Source of the DNA: an uncultured Ruminococcus sp.
GTDB lineage: Bacteria > Bacillota > Clostridia > Oscillospirales > Ruminococcaceae
Reading direction: 5' to 3'
DNA: 16,349 nucleotides
Assembly (NCBI GenBank): GCA_900556055.1
Contig: USNJ01000023.1
Location: 1-16,349, forward strand
Shown: piece by piece, positions 1 to 7,756 of the stretch
How the letters are laid out: each line of letters begins with the position of its first letter
Position numbering within the stretch: position 1 is the stretch's first letter
Made by a program: the position numbers and the translations under genes
The notes under the pieces: model-generated
Told to the model about the DNA's origin: nothing
Databases searched by the model: none
What the model saw: only the letters and a program-made list of their open reading frames with translations

Positions 1-67
1 AAAGCGTAATGGCAGTTGATTCCTCGGGCACAGCTTCGGCAATTGTCTGATAATCATTCATTTCCAT
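1..67 (-). CDS. Unrecognised protein, N-terminal 22 codons only
   Basis: The gene starts at ATG 67-65 and runs off the left edge. The start is supported by an AAAGGGG ribosome-binding site 9 nt upstream; a second in-frame ATG lies two codons in. The visible peptide begins MEMNDYQTIAEAVPEE. It follows iorA by 36 nt on the same strand, so the two are probably cotranscribed. The usual partner there would be iorB, but IorB normally begins with a glycine-rich hydrophobic strand that is not seen in these residues, so I do not assign it. Too little is visible to name a function. Confidence 0.6.
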   Translation of the reverse strand, partial: MEMNDYQTIAEAVPEESTAITL

Positions 68-103
68 ATATTTTTACCCCTTTTATGTCTGTCAGTTTAT
101 GTC

Positions 104-1831
104 TTACTTAACGATCGCCTTGGGCTTGCAGACCTCTGTGCAGATTCCGCAGCCAACACACTGAGTATGGTCGATAACGCACTTTCCGTTATGTATGGAA
201 ATAGCTGGGCAGCCTATCTTCAGGCACATTTTACAGCCTACGCACTTAGCCGTATCGACTTTGAGGGGAGGATTGTGCTTTACATATTTGAGCAGAGCAC
301 AGGGACGTCTGGAGATGATGACCGAAGGCTCTTCAGCAGCAAGCTCTTCCTTGACAGCCGCTTCAACTTCGCTCATCTTATATGGATCGACAACTCTTAC
401 ACGATTTATTCCGCAAGCCTTGCAGAGTGCTTCGAGATTTATCTTTGCAGCGGGATCGCCCTTGATATTGTAGCCTGTTGTCGGGTTCTGCTGATGTCCC
501 GTCATGCCGGTGATGGAGTTATCGAGAATGATAACCGTGGAATTTGTAGCATTGTAAGCGATGTTTACAAGACCCGTGATGCCGCTGTGCATGAAAGTGG
601 AATCGCCGATAACAGCGACAGCCTTCTTTTCAAATTCAGCGCCCCTTGCCTTGTTCATGCCGTGAAGTCCGCTTACGGATGCACCCATGCAGATAGTGGT
701 ATCCATAGCGTTAAGCGGAGCAGATGCGCCGAGAGTATAGCATCCGATATCGCCCGAAACTACGCATTTCAGCTTGCTGAGCACATAGAAAACGCCTCTG
801 TGAGGACATCCTGCACACATAACGGGAGGACGTACGGGGACATTTTCCGAGAATTCGGTGAATTCCTTTTTCTCTCCGAGAAGCTTTTCGGCGATAACAG
901 CCTGTGAGAATTCTCCGAGAAATCCGAATATCTCCTTGCCCTTTACATCAACGCCGATCTTTTTGCAGTGAGTTTCGATGATATCATCAAGCTCTTCGAT
1001 AACGTAAACAGTGTCGCATTCAGCGGCAAAATCCTTGATAAGCTGTACGGGCAGGGGATTTACCATGCCGAGCTTCAGGTAGGATGCATTCTTTCCGAAA
1101 ACTTCCTTTGAATACTGATAAGGAGCACCCGATGTGATAATGCCGATCTTTGTGTCATTCATCTCGACTCTGTTGAGGGGAGATGTTTCGGCAAATTCGA
1201 TGAGCTTCTGTGTTCTTTCCTCTACCTTAACGTGCAGCTTTCTTGCATGTGCGGGGAGAGTTACGTATTTTGCGGCATTCTTTGCATATTCCTTGAGAGG
1301 ATGCTCATCACGGCCGCAAAGCTCAACTATCGACTGTGAGTGAGATATTCTTGTTGTCATTCTGACGATGAACGGTGTATCAAATTCTTCGGAAAGATCG
1401 TAAGCCATGCGGACAAATTCCTTGGCTTCGGAAGAATTTGCGGGTTCGAGCATCGGCACCTTTGCTGCGATAGCATGGTGGCGTGAATCCTGCTCGTTCT
1501 GTGAGGAGTGCATTCCGGGGTCATCAGCAACACCGATAACGCAGCCTCCGTTTACTCCTGTATATGAAAATGTATAGAGCGGGTCGGCAGCAACGTTCAG
1601 TCCGACGTGCTTCATTGCGCAGAATGTGCGTGCGCCTGCGATGGATGCGCCTGCAGCGACTTCAAGAGCGACCTTCTCGTTAGGTGCCCATTCGCAGTAG
1701 ATCTCGTTATATTTAGCCGCAGCCTCGGTGATCTCAGTAGAGGGTGTACCTGGGTAGCTTGAACATACGGTAACGCCTGCTTCGTAAAGACCCCTTGCAA
1801 AAGCTTCGTTTCCAAGCATAAGCTTCTTCAT
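104..1831 (-). CDS. iorA: Indolepyruvate ferredoxin oxidoreductase, alpha subunit
   Basis: The 575-residue protein matches IorA in length and layout. It oxidatively decarboxylates aryl pyruvates such as indolepyruvate to aryl-acetyl-CoA in the cytoplasm, passing electrons to ferredoxin; the active enzyme needs an IorB subunit. The N-terminal half is the pyruvate-oxidoreductase domain (SSYPGTPSTEI at about 24-34). CAGCPHRG at 339-346 and the GDSTF segment at 409-413 belong to the TPP-binding region. The C-terminus carries two 4Fe-4S clusters: cysteines 530, 533, 536, 541 and 558, 561, 564, 568. The first has the CxxCxxCxxxxCP spacing typical of IorA. The start is ATG at 1831, with AAAGGA about 11 nt upstream. 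It is probably the first gene of an operon with the partial gene at 1-67. The assignment is firm; substrate preference is not readable. Confidence 0.95.
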   Translation of the reverse strand: MKKLMLGNEAFARGLYEAGVTVCSSYPGTPSTEITEAAAKYNEIYCEWAPNEKVALEVAAGASIAGARTFCAMKHVGLNVAADPLYTFSYTGVNGGCVIGVADDPGMHSSQNEQDSRHHAIAAKVPMLEPANSSEAKEFVRMAYDLSEEFDTPFIVRMTTRISHSQSIVELCGRDEHPLKEYAKNAAKYVTLPAHARKLHVKVEERTQKLIEFAETSPLNRVEMNDTKIGIITSGAPYQYSKEVFGKNASYLKLGMVNPLPVQLIKDFAAECDTVYVIEELDDIIETHCKKIGVDVKGKEIFGFLGEFSQAVIAEKLLGEKKEFTEFSENVPVRPPVMCAGCPHRGVFYVLSKLKCVVSGDIGCYTLGASAPLNAMDTTICMGASVSGLHGMNKARGAEFEKKAVAVIGDSTFMHSGITGLVNIAYNATNSTVIILDNSITGMTGHQQNPTTGYNIKGDPAAKINLEALCKACGINRVRVVDPYKMSEVEAAVKEELAAEEPSVIISRRPCALLKYVKHNPPLKVDTAKCVGCKMCLKIGCPAISIHNGKCVIDHTQCVGCGICTEVCKPKAIVK

Positions 1832-1866
1832 AGTTGTTGATTTCCTTTCACATAAGTATTATTTAC

Positions 1867-1875
1867 ATTATACCA
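1867..1875 (-). promoter_or_regulatory. Putative iorA promoter, extended -10
   Basis: On the minus strand TGG-TATAAT forms an extended -10 element 36 nt upstream of the iorA ATG. No convincing -35 hexamer sits 17 nt further up, which fits an extended -10 promoter but lowers confidence. Confidence 0.5.
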
Positions 1876-2063
1876 CACATTTCACCAAAATGGAATACCT
1901 TTTTAAAAATATTTTATGCATAAATAATCATATCCCGATCATTTTGCATTGACGTGATATGCAAGTCGGAACTTAAAGTGCGATAATTATGATAATGATT
2001 TGTGAAATATGCACAAAATGAAAAATTAAAATTTATTTATTTAATAAAATGTTTGCGAAATAG
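1876..2063. other. AT-rich intergenic region between divergent genes, with palindromes
   Basis: No gene is visible. A 12-bp perfect palindrome TTTATGCATAAA lies at 1913-1924, and an inverted repeat TTGCAT-N9-ATGCAA at 1944-1964. Both sit upstream of the iorA promoter and of the promoter at 2064-2092, so either could be a regulator site. No regulator can be named. Confidence 0.35.
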
Positions 2064-2092
2064 TTGAATTTCATTTCGTATTGTTGTATAAT
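2064..2092 (+). promoter_or_regulatory. Sigma-A type promoter for the 32-residue-repeat gene
   Basis: TTGAAT at 2064-2069, a 17-nt spacer, and a perfect TATAAT at 2087-2092. The ATG of the next gene is 48 nt further on, with AAAGGAG in the leader. Confidence 0.8.
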
Positions 2093-2140
2093 TATACATA
2101 TAGTAATGCCGACAGGCGATGAGTAAAGGAGAAAAGACTC

Positions 2141-2677
2141 ATGGAAGATATGAAATATTCAATTAACGGAATTGCTGTGCAGATCTGCAGCTTATTTGAT
2201 AAGGGCGAAAATGCTGACAGCCCCGTTATCCCCGTAAGGATCAAGTCAAAGCACCTCGAAAAGCTGTTTGAGGAGTATAAGGACAACGAGGAGTACGGCG
2301 ATGCTATGGAGATCGCTCTGCTTCTGTTTGAGAGCGACGGAGCAAAGAGCTTCAGCGACCTCTTTGACGTTCTGATCGAGCAGGAAATGTACGACGAAAC
2401 TTCGGAGATCGCATTCCTTTTCATCAAAAACGGCGATAACAAATATATGTACAAGCTGTTTACATACCTTTGCGACAACGAAGAATATGAGCGTGCAAAG
2501 GCGATAGCAAACAAGCTGAGCGACGAGGGCGATGACAAGTACATCACCCAGCTCTTTGACGTATTCTGTGAGATCGAAAATTACGATGACGCAGAGGATA
2601 TCGCATTCAAGTTCAACGAGAGCGGCGATTCCAGCTACTGGAAGAAGCTGCGTGAAGTCAAGAAGAGCAGAATGTAA
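2141..2677 (+). CDS. Helical tandem-repeat protein with four exact 32-residue repeats
   Basis: This 178-residue acidic protein is not a named family to me. After an N-terminal segment (1-41), residues 42-73, 74-105, 106-137 and 138-169 form four gapless 32-residue repeats, followed by a basic tail LREVKKSRM. The repeat pattern is LF-x8-Y-x2-A-x-x-IA-x8-GD-x-K-Y, predicting two short helices per unit as in TPR-like or PPR-like solenoids. Such solenoids usually bind peptides, proteins or RNA; which one is not visible. There is no signal peptide or membrane segment, so it is probably cytoplasmic. The start at 2141 is set by AAGGAG 9 nt upstream. It has its own promoter and terminator and is monocistronic. 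Confidence 0.85.
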   Translation: MEDMKYSINGIAVQICSLFDKGENADSPVIPVRIKSKHLEKLFEEYKDNEEYGDAMEIALLLFESDGAKSFSDLFDVLIEQEMYDETSEIAFLFIKNGDNKYMYKLFTYLCDNEEYERAKAIANKLSDEGDDKYITQLFDVFCEIENYDDAEDIAFKFNESGDSSYWKKLREVKKSRM

Positions 2678-2696
2678 TACTTGCCCGGAAAATAAT

Positions 2697-2743
2697 ATGA
2701 CCGTTCACTGCACGAAACTGTGCGGCGGACGGTCATTTTTTTA
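2697..2743. terminator. Intrinsic terminator between convergent genes
   Basis: ATGACCGTTC pairs with GGACGGTCAT, with an inner GCAC/GTGC helix, and is followed by seven T on the plus strand. The stem lies 20 nt past the repeat-protein stop. Its right arm contains the mpg stop codon, so the hairpin may also help end the minus-strand operon, although the T tract on that side is weak. Confidence 0.85.
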
Positions 2744-3254
2744 CATATTTTTTGTCGGCATATCGCCAGAGAATATCGCGGTATTCAGGTGTTGCATAAT
2801 TTATTCCGACTCTCGGCAGACGGATGATCGCGGGCTTTTCGCCGATGTCCTCAATATATAACGTCGGATCGCCGTAGATAGGCTTTCCGTTCATTTCCTT
2901 GTCTATCATGATGTGCTTTGTAAGCTTTGCGGGACCGTTCAGATCTCTTGCGGCACGCAGCAGAACGCCCTGCGGCTGATCCTTTTCGCCCGTTATGACG
3001 TTCATCAGCCAGTGCATTCCATAGCAGAGGTAGACGTATATGATGCCCGCTTCGCCGAAAAGAAGCTCGGTCCTCGGGGTGCGTCCCTTTGATGCGTGGC
3101 AGGCTGTGTCCTCAGTGCCTCTGTATGCCTCTGCTTCGCTTATCACGGCGGAAAGCTCTGTTCCGTCTGGCAGGATATGCACTATGCGTTTGCCGATGAG
3201 ATCGGGTGCGACATCAAGGCAGTCCCTTTCGTAAAATTCACGTCCCAAGATCAT
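2733..3254 (-). CDS. 3-methyladenine DNA glycosylase (Mpg/AAG family)
   Basis: This base-excision repair enzyme removes alkylated purines such as 3-methyladenine from DNA. The SEAEAYRG segment (residues 39-46) contains the catalytic glutamate equivalent, E42, followed by the family signatures TACHASKGRTPR, LLFGEAGIIYVYLCYGMHW and the RAARDL region near the middle. The start chosen is ATG 3254, giving 173 residues: it has GAGGGA 8 nt upstream and lies 10 nt past the rlmH stop. A longer frame opening at 3320 would overlap rlmH and lacks a ribosome-binding site. The protein is somewhat shorter than the usual 190-210 residues. It is the last gene of the murA operon. Family assignment is firm. Confidence 0.92.
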   Translation of the reverse strand: MILGREFYERDCLDVAPDLIGKRIVHILPDGTELSAVISEAEAYRGTEDTACHASKGRTPRTELLFGEAGIIYVYLCYGMHWLMNVITGEKDQPQGVLLRAARDLNGPAKLTKHIMIDKEMNGKPIYGDPTLYIEDIGEKPAIIRLPRVGINYATPEYRDILWRYADKKYVKK

Positions 3255-3264
3255 GAAAAATCCC

Positions 3265-3750
3265 TCATTTATGATATTTTCCGTTATTCGAGATGGAAAA
3301 AGCACGGTAAAGCTGTTCAAGCACCATGACTCTCGCCAGCTGATGCGGGAATGTCATTGGCGACATGGAAAGCTTAAAATCGCAGGCTTTTTTTACTTCG
3401 TCGGCGATGCCGAATGAGCTTCCGATGAATATGTTCATGAAGCTTGCACCGTTGACGGCAGCCTGTTCGATCTTTGCGGAAAAGTCCTCGGAACTGAGCA
3501 TTTTTCCTTCTATGCACATTGCGATGTTGAAAGCTTTGCGTGAATTTATGATACTGAGCATCTTTTTGCCCTCATTCTGAAGTGCATTTTCGATCTGCTT
3601 CGGGGAAGGGTCGTCGGGCAGCTTGCTTTCGGGCAGTTCATCCACGGATATATTACAGTATGCGCCAAGACGCTTGACATATTCGCTGCAGGCGGATACA
3701 AGATACTTTTCTTTAAGCTTTCCCACAGTTATAAGATGTACTGTCATCAT
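3265..3750 (-). CDS. rlmH: 23S rRNA (pseudouridine-1915-N3)-methyltransferase RlmH
   Basis: RlmH is a SPOUT-class methyltransferase that uses SAM to methylate pseudouridine 1915 in helix 69 of 23S rRNA on the assembled 70S ribosome. The 161-residue length is standard. Recognisable parts are the N-terminal TVGKLKEKYL, the IGSSFGIADEV segment of the trefoil-knot cofactor site, MTFPHQLARVMVLEQLYRA, and the family-typical C-terminal tail ending KYHK. Two ATGs are adjacent (3750 and 3747). AGGAG lies 9 nt before the first and 12 nt before the second, so I chose the first. It is 12 nt after the MBL gene, an arrangement like yycJ with rlmH in other Firmicutes. Confidence 0.96.
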   Translation of the reverse strand: MMTVHLITVGKLKEKYLVSACSEYVKRLGAYCNISVDELPESKLPDDPSPKQIENALQNEGKKMLSIINSRKAFNIAMCIEGKMLSSEDFSAKIEQAAVNGASFMNIFIGSSFGIADEVKKACDFKLSMSPMTFPHQLARVMVLEQLYRAFSISNNGKYHK

Positions 3751-3762
3751 AATGATCTGCTC

Positions 3763-4545
3763 CTAAAAAGCCACAAATCCGCCTGATGTTTCAGGCTCTG
3801 CGACTGAAAGTATGTAGTCCCTGCTCCGGGCAAATCCCGCTGCTTCAAGTGTGGACGAAACGCACATATCGGCAGTCTCGGGGGTGTTGTTTTCCTGCGA
3901 AAGGTGTCCGAGGATAAGCCTTGTTGTGCCGCTTTTCACAAGCTCTGCGGCAAATTTTCCGCATGCTTCGTTCGAGAGATGCCCCCTTGCGGAGCGTATC
4001 CTCGTTTTGAGATAAAAAGGGTAGGAGCTTTTCGCCAGCATATCGTCATCGTAATTTGATTCGAGATATACAAGGTCACAGCCGAGGAGATTTTCCCTTA
4101 CGCAGCCGGTGACTGTGCCGAGATCCGTGCAGACGGCACACGTCCGTCCGTCGGGCATTTTTATTTTATATCCGCAGCTTTCGGGTGCGTCATGCGGCGT
4201 ATGAAAGCACGAAATTTCCATTCCTGCGGCGGTGACGACGCCAGACATATCCTGTCCATCGGTGTAAATACACTCATTTTCAAACAGATAATCAAGCGTT
4301 CCCGCTTCCGCAAAAACGGAAATCGGATATTTCTTTGTTAAGTTTTTTATGCCGCTTATGTGGTCGGAATGGTTATGAGTCACAAAAACGGCTTTTACGG
4401 CAGATATCGGGATATCGTTCCGTGAAAGTGCGGAAACTATGCGTGAACAGGAAACTCCTGCGTCCACAAGAATGCCCTGTTCCTTGTTGCCGATGTATAC
4501 CGAATTTCCCTTGCTTGACGAAAATAGGGGATAAAATCTTGCCAT
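3763..4545 (-). CDS. MBL-fold metallohydrolase, YycJ/WalJ type
   Basis: This 260-residue protein has the metallo-beta-lactamase fold in the compact YycJ/WalJ form. Metal ligands are visible: THNHSDH at residues 56-62 (H57, H59, D61, H62), TPHDA near 116-120, D141 in CTDLGTV, and H214 in LGHLSQENN. ESNYDDDML (162-170) and RGHLSNE are further subfamily signatures. Relatives are linked to the WalRK cell-wall regulon and proposed to act as exonucleases; the substrate here is inference. No signal peptide is present. The stop lies 12 nt before rlmH, and the ATG is 2 nt after the murA stop, so translation is probably coupled. Confidence 0.92.
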   Translation of the reverse strand: MARFYPLFSSSKGNSVYIGNKEQGILVDAGVSCSRIVSALSRNDIPISAVKAVFVTHNHSDHISGIKNLTKKYPISVFAEAGTLDYLFENECIYTDGQDMSGVVTAAGMEISCFHTPHDAPESCGYKIKMPDGRTCAVCTDLGTVTGCVRENLLGCDLVYLESNYDDDMLAKSSYPFYLKTRIRSARGHLSNEACGKFAAELVKSGTTRLILGHLSQENNTPETADMCVSSTLEAAGFARSRDYILSVAEPETSGGFVAF

Positions 4546-4547
4546 TA

Positions 4548-5831
4548 TCAGAGAGCCTTTCTGACTGCTGCGCCGGGTATGGATTTCTTTACGATATCAG
4601 CACCGAGATTTCTTAGCTTTTCCTCGATATTTTCATATCCTCGTTCAATATGGTAAATATCATCGATCTCAGTGACTCCGTTTGCGGCAAGTCCTGCGAT
4701 AATAAGCGCTGCGCCTGCACGGAGGTCGGGAGCCTTTACAGGTGCGCCCATGAGATGACCTACGCCCTCTATAACGGCAACACGTCCGTCTACCTTGATA
4801 TCAGCGCCCATTCTGCGAAGCTCGTCAACATAGCGGAAGCGGTTGTCGAAGATATCCTCCGTAACGATGCTTGTACCCTCAGCGAGAGTCAGCAGAGCGG
4901 ATATTTGCGGCTGCATATCAGTCGGAAATCCCGGGTGCGGCATGGTCTTGATGCTTGTTTTTACGAGCGGACCGTCAACTGAAACACGCACGCTGTCATC
5001 AAATTCCTCGACATTCACGCCGATCTTTTCAAGCTTGTTTGTGATGGATTCAAGATGCTTGGGGATAACATTCTTTATGAGGACATTTCCCTTTGTGGCA
5101 GCAGCTGCTACCATGTAAGTTCCCGCCTCGATCTGGTCGGGGATAATAGCGTAAGTTGCGCCTTTGAGGGACTTTACTCCTCTTACCTTTATGACATCGG
5201 TTCCCGCACCCATGATATCTGCGCCCATAGAGTTCAGGAAGTTCGCAAGATCGACGATATGCGGCTCTTTTGCGGCGTTTTCGATTATTGTATAGCCCGA
5301 AGCCTTTACAGATGCGAGCATAGCGTTTATAGTTGCTCCGACGGTAACAAAATCAAAATAGATCTGCGAACCGAGGAGCTGTTCAGCCTGAGCATCTACC
5401 ATGCCTCTGTCGATAGTGCAGGTCGCACCGAGGGAAGTGAATGCTTTAAGATGCTGGTCGATAGGACGGTCGCCGAGATCGCAGCCGCCGGGAAGAGCAA
5501 CTCTTGCGTATCTGTATTTGCCGAGAAGTGCGCCCAGGAAATAGTAAGAAGCACGCATATGACGTGCCATTTCGTAGGGGACGATAGGCTCCTTGATGCC
5601 TGTTGCGTCAATTCGGACGGTGTTTTTGTCGAGATATTTGACATCTGCGCCCATCTCGTAAAGAATGCGCAGGCTGATGGAAACATCGCTTATATCAGGA
5701 ACGTTTTCAAGTACACATGGTTCATCTGCCAGGATGACCGCAGGGATAATTGCAACGGCTGCGTTTTTTGCTCCGCTGATATTAACTTCGCCGCAGAGCT
5801 TGCGACCGCCTTTTATAATAAATTTCTCCAA
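4548..5831 (-). CDS. murA: UDP-N-acetylglucosamine 1-carboxyvinyltransferase (MurA)
   Basis: MurA transfers enolpyruvate from PEP to UDP-GlcNAc, the first committed step of peptidoglycan synthesis in the cytoplasm. The 427-residue length is standard. K22 in ISGAKNA, the catalytic cysteine C117 in LPGGCDLGDRP, and D305 in GFPTDMQPQ are all present; a cysteine at 117 implies fosfomycin sensitivity of this copy. The start codon is TTG at 5831, because GGGGAG lies 9 nt upstream and the encoded N-terminus MEKFIIKGG aligns with the family; no ATG is available nearby. It is the first gene of the operon murA, MBL, rlmH, mpg. Firmicutes often have two MurA paralogues, and only one is in view. Confidence 0.97.
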   Translation of the reverse strand: MEKFIIKGGRKLCGEVNISGAKNAAVAIIPAVILADEPCVLENVPDISDVSISLRILYEMGADVKYLDKNTVRIDATGIKEPIVPYEMARHMRASYYFLGALLGKYRYARVALPGGCDLGDRPIDQHLKAFTSLGATCTIDRGMVDAQAEQLLGSQIYFDFVTVGATINAMLASVKASGYTIIENAAKEPHIVDLANFLNSMGADIMGAGTDVIKVRGVKSLKGATYAIIPDQIEAGTYMVAAAATKGNVLIKNVIPKHLESITNKLEKIGVNVEEFDDSVRVSVDGPLVKTSIKTMPHPGFPTDMQPQISALLTLAEGTSIVTEDIFDNRFRYVDELRRMGADIKVDGRVAVIEGVGHLMGAPVKAPDLRAGAALIIAGLAANGVTEIDDIYHIERGYENIEEKLRNLGADIVKKSIPGAAVRKAL

Positions 5832-5865
5832 AATTGATTACTCCCCATAAATTTTTATGTATTAA

Positions 5866-5879
5866 CTGACAGCTGTCAG
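5866..5879. promoter_or_regulatory. 14-bp perfect palindrome in the murA leader
   Basis: CTGACAGCTGTCAG is perfectly self-complementary and lies 35 nt upstream of the murA TTG, between the predicted promoter and the ribosome-binding site. It could be an operator or an RNA hairpin, but a self-complementary 14-mer has no natural loop, which favours a DNA site. Function unknown. Confidence 0.4.
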
Positions 5880-5942
5880 GAATGTTCATATATAAAAATG
5901 AGCCGAAAAGAAAGACATATCGCTTTAAGCTCATGTAAACAT

Positions 5943-5951
5943 ATTATAACA
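5943..5951 (-). promoter_or_regulatory. Putative murA operon promoter, extended -10
   Basis: The minus strand reads TGT-TATAAT, an extended -10. The -35 region is only TTTTAT. It would give a leader of about 105 nt containing the palindrome at 5866-5879. Confidence 0.5.
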
Positions 5952-6077
5952 CAATTCACATCAAAATAAAAGCGTTTTTTTCTATCCAATTCAGACATTT
6001 TTTTTGCAGATTTAAAGCGGTTTAAGGGCAATATTAACAAAACAGATTTTCTGCCTTATCTGAGGAGAAAAACGGCA

Positions 6078-6114
6078 TAAAAAAACCGCCCCCTTATGCA
6101 GAATCGGGGACGGT
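6078..6114 (-). terminator. Intrinsic terminator of the tRNA-Thr unit
   Basis: ACCGTCCCC pairs with GGGGGCGGT (9 bp, one G-T pair), followed by seven T on the minus strand. It lies about 60 nt downstream of the tRNA 3' end. Confidence 0.9.
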
Positions 6115-6174
6115 ATGAAAACACCTTGCGGCATTCTCTGACAATTACAGTTCGCTCAAATGCAAACCTGAAAT

Positions 6175-6250
6175 TGGAGCTGATTATCAGACTTGAACTG
6201 ACGACCTCATCCTTACCAAGGATGTGCTCTACCAACTGAGCTAAATCAGC
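6175..6250 (-). tRNA. tRNA-Thr (anticodon GGU), CCA encoded
   Basis: A 76-nt cloverleaf: acceptor GCTGATT/AATCAGC, D stem GCTC/GAGC, anticodon stem CATCC/GGATG around loop TTGGTAA, T stem GTCAG/CTGAT with loop TTCAAGT. The discriminator is T and CCA is encoded at 6177-6175. Anticodon GGT reads ACC and ACU threonine codons. The single tRNA has its own promoter and terminator. Confidence 0.97.
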
Positions 6251-6294
6251 ACTCAACCGGCTGCATTTCATAAGCATTCCTGTAACGATTATTT

Positions 6295-6323
6295 ATTATA
6301 CTCCAATAATCGAAAAAAGTCAA
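6295..6323 (-). promoter_or_regulatory. Sigma-A promoter of the tRNA-Thr gene
   Basis: The minus strand reads TTGACT, 17 nt, TATAAT, ending 44 nt before the first tRNA base. Near-consensus, as expected for a stable RNA gene. Confidence 0.9.
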
Positions 6324-6423
6324 GTACTTAACAGAATATTTACATTTGCAATGATTTGCCGCCGATGTATTGTCAATAATGATGTCACAGGAAAATGTTA
6401 ACATATTATAAAGGAGAATGACC

Positions 6424-7034
6424 ATGAAAATAAGTGAAAAACGCTGTGACACGCTTACTCTTTCGATGCTCATTGGATTTATTATAACCCTCTTTCTGAC
6501 GGGAACTGCTGCTTTTTCGGAGAATGTCAGGGATATTGAGGACAGTGTTCTCAGGCTGCATATCCCCGCAAATTCGGACAGCATTTCCGACCAGACCGTC
6601 AAGCTTGAAGTGCGTGATGCTGTGCTGGAGCTTTCGGAGGAGATCTTCGGCGGCTGTGAAACAAAGGAGGAAAGTGCGGCTGCGGCAGAGAAAAATCTTC
6701 CTGTAATTGAAGAAACGGCGGACAGGATCCTTGCGTCCCACGGGCTGCCATACAGATCGCATGCGGAAATATGCGAAACTGACTTCGGCGACCGCACATA
6801 TGACGGTTTTGTCATGCCTGCGGGACGTTACACGGCACTGCGGATAAGCCTCGGGAGCGGAAATGGCAGAAACTGGTGGTGCGTGATGTTCCCGACGCTT
6901 TGTCTGCCTGCGGCTGCGAAGTCCTTTCGGATACAGAAAAAGTAAAATTATCCGAAAAACTGTTGAAATCCGATAAAATATCTGATATAATTAACGCAGC
7001 AGGAAATTTTTTCTTTGATGTGAATAAAAGTTAA
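6424..7034 (+). pseudogene. spoIIR: Stage II sporulation protein R, probable one-base frameshift
   Basis: SpoIIR is the forespore-made signal protein that triggers SpoIIGA to process pro-sigma-E in the mother cell. After a short N-terminal stretch and one membrane segment (about 15-32), the protein shows the family core: VLRLHIPANSDS, DQTVKLEVRDAV and the hallmark NWWCVMFPTLCLPAA. The frame then reads KSFRIQKK and stops at 6945. Removing the offset at about 6916-6917 opens another frame, EVLSDTEKVKLSEKLLKSDK and onward, to TAA 7032-7034; this gives about 203 residues, near normal length. The start is ATG 6424 (AAGGAG 7 nt upstream) rather than the ATG at 6418, which is too close to the SD. 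I saw no convincing sigma-F promoter. The break may be a true lesion, a sequence error, or a real short C-terminus, since the core is intact. Confidence 0.75.
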
Positions 7035-7157
7035 ATTTGAAATTTGTGTGAGCCATTGTCCTTAAAATGATACAGCTGCCGACTTATAATGAAAATATGG
7101 CATAAAATACTAAAACTCATTGGATTATGCCGGAATAATTTCAAAGGCGGGGTAAAT

Positions 7158-7736
7158 ATGCTTGCGGAACAGCTTTCATTCAGGGAATTGTACGGCAGAT
7201 TGTGGCTTATCGGCATTGCGGGACGGGGTATCTCCGAGGCAGGATATGCAGTTTGCTACTGCTGCATAGGCAGAACGCAGCTTTCTTTTGAAGTGCTGGG
7301 GTTTGCGGACAGTGACGGAAACGGCGGATTTGCGGTCTGACGGCACCTTGCTCCTGCGGGGATGAGATTCACATGGGCGGAGCTTTCGGGTACTTCGGCA
7401 GAACCTGCCGATGAAAAGCTTTACAGCATCTTTGCGGAACGGATAGGGCATATAAACAAAAGCAGCTGCGGTGAGCTTGAAAAGGTGCGAAAAATACGCC
7501 TTATCGACAGATGCAGGGACAGAAACTGTCCCGACGATGTGACGGTAATGCTGATAAAAAGGGGACAGAATGCGGAAATATGCCGTGCAAGATGCGAAAG
7601 CATAAGCGGCGGACGGATACGCGGAAGGCTGCTGAATGAGCCGCCCGAGGGATTTTCCGTGCATAAGAACGATACCATAGAATTCGGACTGATAGATCAG
7701 AACGGTTCTGTTATCTGCCTTGCTGAATGCGGATAA
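7158..7736 (+). pseudogene. Unrecognised gene interrupted by an in-frame TGA
   Basis: The frame from ATG 7158 (AAAGGCGGGG just upstream) to TAA 7734-7736 is 193 codons and is broken only by TGA at 7338-7340. The first part is hydrophobic and cysteine-rich (ELYGRLWLIGIAGRGI, YAVCYCCIG). After the stop the frame continues as HLAPAGMRFTWAELSG and ends in a likely folded domain with SISGGRIRGRLLNEPPEG. That last piece resembles small DUF2314/DUF2185-like domains, a weak impression only. The ATG at 7362 has no usable ribosome-binding site, so a separate downstream gene is unlikely. An alternative frame around 7330-7360 (SDGTLLLRG) leaves room for a pair of frameshifts rather than one nonsense change. 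It ends 20 nt before the WYL regulator, suggesting cotranscription. Function unknown. Confidence 0.55.
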
Positions 7737-7756
7737 TATCATAGGGGGTACAGACT

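Noticed and set aside
167..907. 246-codon plus-strand frame opposite iorA
   Set aside because: It is antisense to a clear iorA and has no promoter or SD of its own.
3255..3320. 22-residue N-terminal extension of the DNA glycosylase
   Set aside because: It overlaps rlmH and lacks an SD; ATG 3254 has GAGGGA at 8 nt and matches the family N-terminus better.
6056..6277. Minus-strand frame containing the segment SADLAQLVEH
   Set aside because: It is a translation of the tRNA-Thr gene, a common artefact.
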